Shown here one piece after another: positions 8,873 through 16,338 of a DNA stretch of 64,000 bases; positions within the stretch are counted from its first letter, which is position 1, and every line of letters begins with the position of its first letter. The notes under the pieces were generated by a model. That model had not been told where the DNA came from, made no database searches, and worked only from the letters and a program-made list of their open reading frames with translations. The stretch is from Gordonia sp. (in: high G+C Gram-positive bacteria) (GTDB lineage: Bacteria; Actinomycetota; Actinomycetes; Mycobacteriales; Mycobacteriaceae), in contig NZ_JAGQTN010000015.1 of assembly GCF_020438995.1 (NCBI RefSeq), forward strand, positions 29,860-93,859. The letters run 5' to 3'. Made by a program: the position numbers and the translations under genes.

Positions 8873-9049
8873 GATGGACCTCCTTGGGTGGGCTGCACCA
8901 CAGTAGATGGCACGTTCGACCGTAGAGAACCGTCGTCGGCTGTGCTATCGAGATCCCGCATCCACTATCCAAATTGCGCATTTTTCTTGCACCGTGTGCG
9001 CTAACGGGTTGATAGTGGGTTGCGGGACCTGGGACAGACCGGAGGTGGC
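8873..9049. promoter_or_regulatory. Divergent control region between hydrogenase operon and araC-hypAB
   Basis: The 177 bases must hold promoters for both transcription units. Perfect 8-base inverted arms CCACTATC (8962-8969) and GATAGTGG (9011-9018) flank the AT-richest stretch (ATTGCGCATTTTTCTTGC). They are plausible half-sites for the adjacent AraC-type regulator. No canonical CRP site was seen here. Confidence 0.5.
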
Positions 9050-10129
9050 ATGTCGACCGAAGCGGCTGATGTCACCAGCCACCTGTCACGATTGAGCTTC
9101 CTCGATGCCGCGCGTACCCGGGCGCCCGTCCGGCGCCGGATCCGTTCTCGCGGGGTGCCCAACGCATTGCAGGGTCACCTGGTCGCGCAGTCCGATATGC
9201 CCGGTGAGGCAACGAAATTCATCTCGATGCTGCTCGGCAGGACGACGATCAGCGTCGACACGGGGCACGCGGACGGCTTTCATGCGACACTGCACGGCAT
9301 CCAGACACACGATGTGGCGATGGCCCATCTCGACCTCGCCGCGCCGTGCACATTGGACGTGGCGCAGTCGGCCGAAGCGTTTACCGTGCACATGACGACG
9401 GTGGGACAGGCTGCCGTGAGTATCGGCGAGGTCCGGCACGCCATCACGCCGTTTTTCGCACTGGTGGTATCGCCGGGGATGCGCTACCAGTTGCATCTGG
9501 AGCTGGACTCCCCGCAGCTGATCATCCGCGTCGAACGGGCCGCCATGGAGCAGCAGCTCTCGCGCATGCTGGGACGGGCGCTGGCGGCCCCCATCGTGTT
9601 CGAACCGATCGGTGATCTCACTGTCGATGCCGCGGTCCGGTGGCACGGTGCCATCCAGATCCTCTCCAGCGAGGTGCTCTCACCCGGATCGCTGCTGCGG
9701 CGGGGCACCGGTACCGAAGCCCTCGGCGAACTTCTCATCTCCACCCTGCTCTACATCCAGAAGCACAACTATTCGAGCGGACTGCACCGTCCCGCAGCGT
9801 CCGGCCGACCGGCCGTCCGGCGCTCCGTCGACTACATCGCCGAACATCTCGCCGAACGGATCACGTTGGAGGCTCTCAGCGACTACGCCGGAATGAGCGT
9901 CCGGACGATTCAGAGCGGATTCCAGCAGGATCTGGGCACCACCCCGGTCGCCTACATTCGTGAACAGCGGCTGCTCAAGGTGCGCGCCGATCTCCAGCGC
10001 GCGGTACCCGGTGACGGTCTGACGGTGACGGAATCGGCTGAACGGTGGGGTTTTTCGCACTTGGGCAATTTCTCGATCCTTTACCGGAAACGATTCGGTG
10101 AATCGCCGTCGACAACTCTCAAGAGGTGA
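9050..10129 (+). CDS. AraC-family transcriptional regulator of the hydrogenase locus
   Basis: A 359-residue regulator. The N-terminal half (about 1-230) is an AraC-type ligand-binding or oligomerisation domain with no recognisable ligand motif. The C-terminal half carries two helix-turn-helix units: ITLEALSDYAGMSVRTIQSGFQQDLGTTP and LTVTESAERWGFSHLGNFSILYRKRFGESP. The ATG at 9050 follows an ideal GGAGG ribosome site; an upstream TTG lacks one. It is divergent from hucM and followed after 6 bases by hypA, so it probably forms an operon with hypA and hypB. A role as activator or repressor of hydrogenase expression is inferred from position only. Confidence 0.88.
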   Translation: MSTEAADVTSHLSRLSFLDAARTRAPVRRRIRSRGVPNALQGHLVAQSDMPGEATKFISMLLGRTTISVDTGHADGFHATLHGIQTHDVAMAHLDLAAPCTLDVAQSAEAFTVHMTTVGQAAVSIGEVRHAITPFFALVVSPGMRYQLHLELDSPQLIIRVERAAMEQQLSRMLGRALAAPIVFEPIGDLTVDAAVRWHGAIQILSSEVLSPGSLLRRGTGTEALGELLISTLLYIQKHNYSSGLHRPAASGRPAVRRSVDYIAEHLAERITLEALSDYAGMSVRTIQSGFQQDLGTTPVAYIREQRLLKVRADLQRAVPGDGLTVTESAERWGFSHLGNFSILYRKRFGESPSTTLKR

Positions 10130-10135
10130 CCGCAG

Positions 10136-10549
10136 GTGCACGAATTGTCTCTGTGCCACGCCGTGATGGGCGTCGTCGATCGTGCGCGCGGCGATCGCAC
10201 GGTGTCACGGGTGCAACTGCGGGTGGGACAGTTGCGGCAGGTCGTTCCCGAAACCCTCTTGTACTGTTGGGATTTGGTCACCGAAAACACCCCGATGGCG
10301 GGCGCGGTCCTGGACATCGACCATGTGCGGGTCCGGTTGCATTGCACGGACTGCGGGGCGGACACCGTCATCGAGAAATCACTCATTCTGCTGTGTGACA
10401 GCTGCCGATCACCTACGGTGCAGGTGCGTGAAGGTGAGGAATTCCTGGTCACCACAGTACATTTCGCAACACCGACCGCTCCCCTCTCAGCCCCCGCCGA
10501 GGAAAACGATCCCGAGGAGAACAGTTATGGGCCGATTCCATCGACATGA
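10136..10549 (+). CDS. hypA: HypA hydrogenase nickel-insertion protein
   Basis: HypA binds nickel through its N-terminal MHE motif and delivers it to the large subunit with HypB. The 137-residue protein begins MHELSLCHAV (GTG start) and has the structural zinc site Cys70/Cys73 and Cys87/Cys90. A C-terminal tail of about 30 residues rich in Pro, Ala and Glu extends beyond the normal 113-residue family length. It arises because the reading frame runs 23 bases into hypB. The GTG lies 6 bases after the araC stop, with AAGAGG just upstream inside araC. Confidence 0.94.
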   Translation: MHELSLCHAVMGVVDRARGDRTVSRVQLRVGQLRQVVPETLLYCWDLVTENTPMAGAVLDIDHVRVRLHCTDCGADTVIEKSLILLCDSCRSPTVQVREGEEFLVTTVHFATPTAPLSAPAEENDPEENSYGPIPST

Positions 10550-11306
10550 CGACGGCACCGTCCACCAGCACGAACATGAACACGAGCACGACTCCGCGGT
10601 GGCCACCGATCTCGGTGACCATACCGGCTATGAGACCGGCGCCGACCGGATCGACGTCCTGGAGCGGATCTTCGACGAGAACGATCGCGCGGCAGCGGCC
10701 AACCGCGCCGCCTTCGACGCGCAGAACGTCACCTGCGTCAACCTGATGTCTGCACCAGGTGCGGGCAAAACCGCTCTGCTACAGCGCAGTCTGGGCGAGC
10801 TGCGTGATCGTGGTGTACGCACCGGTGTCATCGAGGGAGACATCGAGACCAGTATCGACGCCGACCGCCTGGCCGGACTCGGGGCGCAGATCTCGCTGCT
10901 GAACACCGGCAACGGATTCGGCGGGGAATGCCATCTCGACGCACCGATGGTGGCGCGGGCATTGACCGGTCTGCGGCTCGCCGACCTGGACCTGCTGCTG
11001 GTGGAGAACGTCGGAAACCTGGTGTGCCCGGCCGAATTCGATGTGGGTGCGCACTCGTCGGCGATGGTGTACGCGGTGACCGAGGGGGAGGAGAAACCGC
11101 TCAAGTATCCGGTGATGTTCCGCGCCGTGGATCTGGTGGTCGTCAACAAGATCGACCTGCTGCCGTATCTCGACTTCGATATCGACCTGTTCGAGGCGAA
11201 CCTGGACACCGTGAACCCCACCGCCCGGACGATTCGTGTCAGTACGAAAACCGGAGTGGGACTGCCGGATTGGCTTGACTGGGTGACGGCCCCGGAGCGC
11301 CGCTGA
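10527..11306 (+). CDS. hypB: HypB hydrogenase nickel-incorporation GTPase
   Basis: This GTPase drives nickel insertion with HypA. The 259-residue protein has a short histidine-rich N-terminus (HQHEHEHEHD, residues 13-22) that could bind or store nickel. The P-loop is SAPGAGKT (75-82), followed by EGDIETSIDADRL, NVGNLVCPAEFDVG (metal/GTP switch region) and the specificity motif NKID. ATG at 10527 is chosen for its GAGGAGA site and the start of the His-rich segment. It overlaps hypA by 23 bases and shares one base with the next gene (TGATG), indicating coupled translation. Confidence 0.95.
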   Translation: MGRFHRHDDGTVHQHEHEHEHDSAVATDLGDHTGYETGADRIDVLERIFDENDRAAAANRAAFDAQNVTCVNLMSAPGAGKTALLQRSLGELRDRGVRTGVIEGDIETSIDADRLAGLGAQISLLNTGNGFGGECHLDAPMVARALTGLRLADLDLLLVENVGNLVCPAEFDVGAHSSAMVYAVTEGEEKPLKYPVMFRAVDLVVVNKIDLLPYLDFDIDLFEANLDTVNPTARTIRVSTKTGVGLPDWLDWVTAPERR

Positions 11307-12148
11307 TGCTGCCGCGGATCGACCACCGCGACGACCGGATCGGCTTCTGGTGGTGTTCCCCCGACGGGGTCCGGACACCGTTGGCCGAGCTGATCGCACT
11401 ACCGGGTGCCGAGCCGGACCGCTGGCTGCCCACCCATCTGGAGGCGTTCGACGACGTGCTGATCGACATCGCCGAAAGGTTCGGGCAGATCCTGGGTGGT
11501 GGCCGTCGGCCGACCGGCGACGAATACGACGTACTCGCGCAGGCCTACGCGGTCATCGACCACACAACCGTCGAGTACGTCGACGCGCTGCACGCCGCGG
11601 ACATGCGGCCGGATATCCGCGCCGGCGAGATCCTGGGTACGGCGGCGCTGATGGGTATCCGGCTGCGGGAGGTCATCGGGCTGTGCGGGCCCGCCCCGTT
11701 CGATGGCTCGCTGGACACGCCATCACCCGGCGTGGTCAGCGGACACGCGGGGCTGCACTGGGTCGACGACCATCCCTGGCGAGGAGCCCGCTGGCTGATC
11801 GTGACCGAAGACGGCCGTCGTCTTCCCGCCGCGCTCGCGATGTTGCTGAACGACAGTTCTGGCGTCGACAAACAGTCCTGCATCGACGAGCATCGCGCGG
11901 CGCTGGAGCGGGTCACCGACGCGGCCACCGATCCGGCAGCGGCACCCGAGGTCGCTGGGGGCGCCCTCGACTGGCTGATCTTCGACTGGGTGATGGCGCA
12001 CCGCGACGGGCCCGACAGCGCAGCGGTGGTGATCCCCTCCGGTCGCCGGGCCGATGCCGCGGCCCTCGTCGCGGGGATCTCGCGTTCGGTCCGGGTACGC
12101 GCCCGCTACGATCCGGCGCTGGCCGATCTGCGGACACCGACCGGCTGA
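11306..12148 (+). CDS. Uncharacterised protein coupled to hypB
   Basis: A 280-residue soluble protein that I do not recognise. It is acidic, with no membrane segment or signal peptide. The C-terminal half alternates beta and helical stretches (RWLIVTEDGRRLPAALAMLLN and ALDWLIFDWVMAHRDGPDSAAVVIPSGRRADAAALVAGI). Its ATG overlaps the hypB stop by one base, so it is translated with hypB and is very likely part of hydrogenase maturation or regulation. It ends 61 bases before the acyl-CoA dehydrogenase gene. Function is unknown. Confidence 0.8.
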   Translation: MLPRIDHRDDRIGFWWCSPDGVRTPLAELIALPGAEPDRWLPTHLEAFDDVLIDIAERFGQILGGGRRPTGDEYDVLAQAYAVIDHTTVEYVDALHAADMRPDIRAGEILGTAALMGIRLREVIGLCGPAPFDGSLDTPSPGVVSGHAGLHWVDDHPWRGARWLIVTEDGRRLPAALAMLLNDSSGVDKQSCIDEHRAALERVTDAATDPAAAPEVAGGALDWLIFDWVMAHRDGPDSAAVVIPSGRRADAAALVAGISRSVRVRARYDPALADLRTPTG

Positions 12149-12209
12149 CCGTGCCTGAGGGCTGTGCAACCCGTACGCAGTGCCCGACGACGCTGCTAGG
12201 TTGGCTCCC

Positions 12210-13949
12210 ATGCCAGAGATCGCCAAGTCAGTCAATGACCTGTTTCTGAACCCCCGTACCTACGATCCGTCTCATTTCGACGCCGAGACGGCCCACCTGC
12301 TGCGCGCGACCATCGATTACTTCGAGGGCGTCGGCAAGACCGAACTGCTGCGCCGCGACCACAACGCGGTGTGGGTCACCGACTACCTCGACTTCGTCAA
12401 GCGGGAGAAGCTCTTCTCCACCTTCCTGACCAGGGCCGATTACGCCGACGGCGACGACAACCGGCGCTGGGACACCTCCCGTAACGCTGCACTCAGCGAG
12501 ATCTTCGGCTTCTACGGCCTGGCGTACTGGTACGCCGAGCAGGTCACCATCCTGGGCCTCGGGCCGATCTGGATGAGCGACAACGACGAGGCCAAGAAGA
12601 AGGCGGCCCAGCAGCTCGCCGACGGTGGCGTGATGGCCTTCGGCCTGTCCGAACGGGCCCACGGCGCCGACGTGTACAGCACCGACATGCTGCTCACCCC
12701 CAACGAAGACGGTGGCTTCACCGCAAACGGCACCAAGTACTACATCGGCAACGGCAACGTCGCCGGGATGGTGTCGGTATTCGGCCGGCGCACCGACATC
12801 GACGGCCCCGAGGGCTATGTCTTCTTCGTCGCCGACAGTCAGCGCCCCGACTACCACCTCATCGACAACGTCACCCACGGCCAGATGTACGTGAGCACGT
12901 TCGCGCTGGAGAACTATGCCGTCACCGAAGCCGACATCCTGCACACCGGCCCGCAGGCCTTCGCCGCCGCACTCAACACCGTCAACATCGGCAAGTTCAA
13001 CCTGTGCAGCGGTTCGGTGGGCATGGTGGAGCATTCGTTCTACGAGGCGATCACCCACGCGCACAACAGGATTCTGTACGGCAACCCGGTCACCGACTTC
13101 TCCCACGTACGGGGCAATTTCGTGGAGGCGTTCGCCCGGATCGCGGCGATGAAACTGTTCAGCAACCGCGCCATCGACTATTTCCGCAGCGCGAGCCTGG
13201 AGGACCGTCGCTACTTGCTGTTCAATCCGATGACCAAATCGAAGGTCACCTCGGAGGGTGAAAAGGTGATGACGCTGCTGCTCGACGTCGTCGCGGCCAA
13301 GGGCTACGAGAAGTACACCTACTTCCACCAGGCCAACCACTACGTCGGGTGGTTGCCACGCCTGGAGGGAACGGTGCACGTCAACGTGTCCCAGATCCTA
13401 AAGTTCATGCCCAACTACTTCTTCAACCCCACCGAGTACCCCGAGATCGGCACTCGCCTCGATGCGGCCGACGACTCGTTCTTCTGGGCGCAGGGCCCCG
13501 TCGGCGGCACCGGCAAGATCCAGTTCGCCGACTGGACCAAGCCGTACGAGGAGTTCACCAACCTGCCGAACGTCGCGGTGTTCTACGAGCAGGCCAAGGC
13601 GCTCAAGGAACTGCTCGTGACCGCCGGTCCGTCGGCCGACCAGCAGAAGGATCTCGACTTCCTGCTGACCATCGGCCACCTGTTCTCACTGGTCGTCTAC
13701 GGCCAGCTCATCCTCGAACAGGCCAAGCTCCTCGATCTCGATCCCGCACTGGTCGACCAGATCTTCGTGACGACGATCCGCGACTTCTCGGCGTACGCCG
13801 TCACCCTGCACGGCGCAACGGCCGCCACGCAGGCGCAGCAGCAGTGGGCCCTGGGTGCCGTCCGCGCCCCCCACGTCGACGACGAGCGCTTCGCCCAGGT
13901 CTGGGACATGGTCGTCTCCTTCGACGGCGCCTACGAGATGCCCGCCTGA
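12210..13949 (+). CDS. Acyl-CoA dehydrogenase (FadE-type, large form)
   Basis: A flavoprotein for alpha,beta-dehydrogenation of acyl-CoA thioesters. At 579 residues it is of the long FadE type (ordinary members are about 390). The order is an N-terminal helical domain, a middle beta domain with FGLSERAHGADVYST and GTKYYIGNGN, a C-terminal helical domain with FNLCSGSVGMVEHSFYEAITHAHNRILYG, then an added C-terminal region (TIRDFSAYAVTLHGATAATQAQQQWAL). ATG at 12210 (MPEIAK) is preferred over an upstream in-frame start lacking a ribosome site. It is a separate unit from the hydrogenase genes and is followed by a strong hairpin. Substrate chain length cannot be told. Confidence 0.85.
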   Translation: MPEIAKSVNDLFLNPRTYDPSHFDAETAHLLRATIDYFEGVGKTELLRRDHNAVWVTDYLDFVKREKLFSTFLTRADYADGDDNRRWDTSRNAALSEIFGFYGLAYWYAEQVTILGLGPIWMSDNDEAKKKAAQQLADGGVMAFGLSERAHGADVYSTDMLLTPNEDGGFTANGTKYYIGNGNVAGMVSVFGRRTDIDGPEGYVFFVADSQRPDYHLIDNVTHGQMYVSTFALENYAVTEADILHTGPQAFAAALNTVNIGKFNLCSGSVGMVEHSFYEAITHAHNRILYGNPVTDFSHVRGNFVEAFARIAAMKLFSNRAIDYFRSASLEDRRYLLFNPMTKSKVTSEGEKVMTLLLDVVAAKGYEKYTYFHQANHYVGWLPRLEGTVHVNVSQILKFMPNYFFNPTEYPEIGTRLDAADDSFFWAQGPVGGTGKIQFADWTKPYEEFTNLPNVAVFYEQAKALKELLVTAGPSADQQKDLDFLLTIGHLFSLVVYGQLILEQAKLLDLDPALVDQIFVTTIRDFSAYAVTLHGATAATQAQQQWALGAVRAPHVDDERFAQVWDMVVSFDGAYEMPA

Positions 13950-13972
13950 CGTTTTCCGAAAAGTTCCTGGAG

Positions 13973-14017
13973 ATATGGCGTCTCTCAGGGGCATATCGCC
14001 CTTGAGAGACGCCATAT
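13973..14017 (+). terminator. Long hairpin after the acyl-CoA dehydrogenase gene
   Basis: Arms of 20 bases starting ATATGGCGTCTCTCA pair with a single G-U wobble around a loop of about 5 bases. There is no T-tract after it, so it may be a factor-independent terminator of the actinobacterial hairpin-only kind, or a protein-binding palindrome. Confidence 0.65.
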
Positions 14018-14158
14018 CGGAAGTTTCTCGTACCCGCTGTTGTGCTCCCGGCACAAATCTGAGCGTTGAGTTAGTCCGGCCTGGGAGTTCCCGTCGGATT
14101 CCGACGTGAGCAGGTGGCTTGTCGCTGTAAGGTTCCCGACTGTACAGAAGGAGCATCC

Positions 14159-14857
14159 ATGAGCAGCTTGGCAACCATCGTCCGGACCGGTGTCGTCGCC
14201 GTTGCCGTCGCCTCAGTGCTGGCGGCGTGCGGCGACTCCGGGGACTCGGCGTCCGGGGAATCGACGGCGAGTGCCACGAGTGTGGTCGCGTCGAGCAACT
14301 CCGCCCCGGTCACGCCCGCTTCCGTCGAACCGGCCTCGGCTCCGAAGACCATCCAGGAGTACATCAGCGCCAACAAGATCGCCGAGTTGGTCATCCGGCG
14401 CGGTGACCCCGGCCCGGTGGTGGATCTTCCGGTACCCGACGGGTGGAAGGTTCAGAACGATCTGGATGCCGCACCGTACGGGGCGATCGTCTACTCGAAG
14501 ACCGAGGTGCCGAGCAATCCTCCGCGGATCCTGGCGCTGATGTCGAAGCTGACCGGTGATGTCGACAGGGACAAGCTGCTCGAGCTCGCGCCCGGCGAAC
14601 TGCACCAGCTCGACGGCTGGAGCGGACCTGCTGACGGCACCCGCGGCACCCTCGGTGGGTTCGACTCGGTGCAGATCGCCGGCACCTACGTCAAGGACGG
14701 TAGCAATGGTGTGATCGGGCAGAAGACGGTGATCATCCCGGGCAAGGACGGGTCCACGTACGTTCTGCAGCTCAATGCCTATGCCGACGCTTCCGAGCAG
14801 GGAATTCTCGGTGCGGCGACAGAGCAGGTGGACAAGAAGACGAAGATCACCGTGTGA
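14159..14857 (+). CDS. LpqN/LpqT-type lipoprotein
   Basis: An exported lipoprotein of 232 residues. The signal peptide (residues about 1-22) ends in the lipobox VLAAC, so the cysteine would be lipidated. A Ser/Ala/Thr-rich linker of about 40 residues follows, then a beta-rich domain (TIQEYISANKIAELVI, VDLPVPDGWKV, IVYSKTEVPSNPPRILALMSKLTGD) typical of the mycobacterial LpqN family. Start chosen at the ATG preceded by AGAAGGAG. Such proteins sit on the outer face of the membrane and are thought to bind lipids or cell-wall partners. It appears monocistronic. Confidence 0.82.
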   Translation: MSSLATIVRTGVVAVAVASVLAACGDSGDSASGESTASATSVVASSNSAPVTPASVEPASAPKTIQEYISANKIAELVIRRGDPGPVVDLPVPDGWKVQNDLDAAPYGAIVYSKTEVPSNPPRILALMSKLTGDVDRDKLLELAPGELHQLDGWSGPADGTRGTLGGFDSVQIAGTYVKDGSNGVIGQKTVIIPGKDGSTYVLQLNAYADASEQGILGAATEQVDKKTKITV

Positions 14858-14875
14858 CGGCGATATTCTTCGGTC

Positions 14876-14893
14876 ACCTATAGCACCTATAGC
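14876..14893. repeat. Two-copy 9-bp tandem repeat (CACCTATAG)
   Basis: Two exact adjacent copies lie in the gap between the convergent lipoprotein and PucR genes, next to the 15-bp repeat that follows. Confidence 0.8.
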
Positions 14894-14912
14894 CATGTCG
14901 GCTCGGGTTCTG

Positions 14913-14957
14913 ACGTATGTAAGTCGAACGTATGGAAGTCGAACGTATGTCAGTCGG
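14913..14957. repeat. Three-copy 15-bp tandem repeat at the 3' end of the PucR gene
   Basis: Units 14913-14927, 14928-14942 and 14943-14957 share ACGTATGnnAGTCGA with changes at two positions and the last base. The third unit overlaps the last codons and stop of the minus-strand regulator, so repeat slippage would alter its 3' end or 3' flank. Confidence 0.9.
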
Positions 14958-16188
14958 GGGAACCGGCCGACGTCGCATCGAGCACGAGCAGTGCGGCCTC
15001 GACGTCCAGCCTGTCGTCGCCGATCGGCCGGCCACGGCGTTCGATGGCCCGCCCGACCCGGTACTTGACCGAATTCGGGTGCAGCAGAAGCTCTTCGGCG
15101 GTGGCCTTGTAACTGCCCCCCGTGCGGAGGAACACCCGCAGCGTTGCCCGCATCCGTGCGTCGGGTTCGGTGTCCGAGGCCAGCGGACCGAGTACAGTCT
15201 CGGCCCAGTCGTGGGCGGCCTGCCGGTCGGTGCCCACAAGGGCGGTCAGCATCATCCCCGGATCGGCGGCATCCACCACCGAATGGTCACCGGCCACCCG
15301 ACGCAGAGCAATCGCCTCCCGATGCGACCGGCGGAACCCGGACAGGCCGGATTGGACGGTGCCGAACGTGAATCGTGGGCCGTCGGCCCGGGCGGCCAGA
15401 CGCGCCGCGGCCTCCCGGATGCGCGGCACCATCGCGTAGTCGGTGATCGGCAGCCATCCCCACGCCGCGTGGTGGTCGGCCGCGACGAGCAGTGGTCCGT
15501 CGACGACGGAGGCGAAATCGCGGATCAGCACAGCGGGCAGGTTGGTGGAAATGGAGACGCTTTCCTCGGGATACCAGGCCGTCAACGCCATGTGGACCCC
15601 GCGCAGCCGGTACCCGATCTCGACGCCGGTGGCATCCTGATCGACGTCGTCGTCGTCGGCGAGGAGTTCGCGGATGCGGACGGTCCGGGCGCCCGACCGG
15701 CCCTGTACCCACCGGTCGCGCTCCAACTCGTACGTGTCGATCACCTGCTCGGTGACCGCGTCGACCTGCGTGAGTGACCACAGGGTGATCCAGTCGTGCG
15801 CCAGGAGTTTGACCTCAGTGCTCGCAGATGTGGCACGCAGACCGGTCAGTATCGCCGGCAACATCACGCCCTGTCCGAGCCGGTAAGCGCGGACCAGCGC
15901 GGTGACCCGGAGGCCCCGCTGCGCCAGCCATCGGGTGTATTCCTTTGCGGCGGAGGGTAGTTCGACACTATCGGGGGAGATTCCCTCGGTGAGGGCCTCG
16001 AGGACGCTGTCGATGTTGGCCCGCACGCTCGACGTCAGGGGGTCCTGGCTTCTGCTGCCGTTCAATTCGGGTAGTTCCGCCACGATCCGGGCCGTCACCT
16101 CGGCTGCCATTGCCGCGGGATCCAGTGACGTCGCGGCCAGCAGCACGACCGCCTTCACCGTCGCTTCGTCGGCAAGATCCATTTCCAC
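14950..16188 (-). CDS. PucR-family helix-turn-helix regulator
   Basis: A 412-residue regulator of the PucR/CdaR type. The middle (about 150-300) is the degenerate GGDEF-like domain. The C-terminus carries the HTH_30 DNA-binding segment (RVFLRTGGSYKATAEELLLHP followed by NSVKYRVGRAIE). The N-terminal domain is helical and not the PucR-1 effector domain, resembling the RsbR-like N-termini of other actinobacterial members. A GTG at 16188 (AGGA 8 bases ahead) or the ATG 6 bases later may be the start. It is divergent from the acyl-CoA ligase operon and may control it. Confidence 0.85.
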   Translation of the reverse strand: MEMDLADEATVKAVVLLAATSLDPAAMAAEVTARIVAELPELNGSRSQDPLTSSVRANIDSVLEALTEGISPDSVELPSAAKEYTRWLAQRGLRVTALVRAYRLGQGVMLPAILTGLRATSASTEVKLLAHDWITLWSLTQVDAVTEQVIDTYELERDRWVQGRSGARTVRIRELLADDDDVDQDATGVEIGYRLRGVHMALTAWYPEESVSISTNLPAVLIRDFASVVDGPLLVAADHHAAWGWLPITDYAMVPRIREAAARLAARADGPRFTFGTVQSGLSGFRRSHREAIALRRVAGDHSVVDAADPGMMLTALVGTDRQAAHDWAETVLGPLASDTEPDARMRATLRVFLRTGGSYKATAEELLLHPNSVKYRVGRAIERRGRPIGDDRLDVEAALLVLDATSAGSPD

Positions 16189-16270
16189 AGAGTAGATCCT
16201 CGCCGAATCGTGACCCCGGGACTTCGTCTTCGGGGGACGAAATAGATACGGGTTCTTTGTTTCCCGAAGA

Positions 16271-16292
16271 CTATGTGAGCCATATCACATAG
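16271..16292. promoter_or_regulatory. Perfect CRP/GlxR-type palindrome upstream of the acyl-CoA ligase operon
   Basis: CTATGTGA-N6-TCACATAG, a perfect 8+8 palindrome containing the consensus TGTGA-N6-TCACA. It lies 47 bases ahead of the ligase GTG and 83 bases ahead of the divergent PucR gene. Binding by a cAMP-responsive CRP/GlxR homologue is inferred from the consensus. Confidence 0.8.
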
Positions 16293-16338
16293 CCGTAGGG
16301 TTGTTCCTTGCCGAACCAGTTCTGACCAAGGAGCCAAG

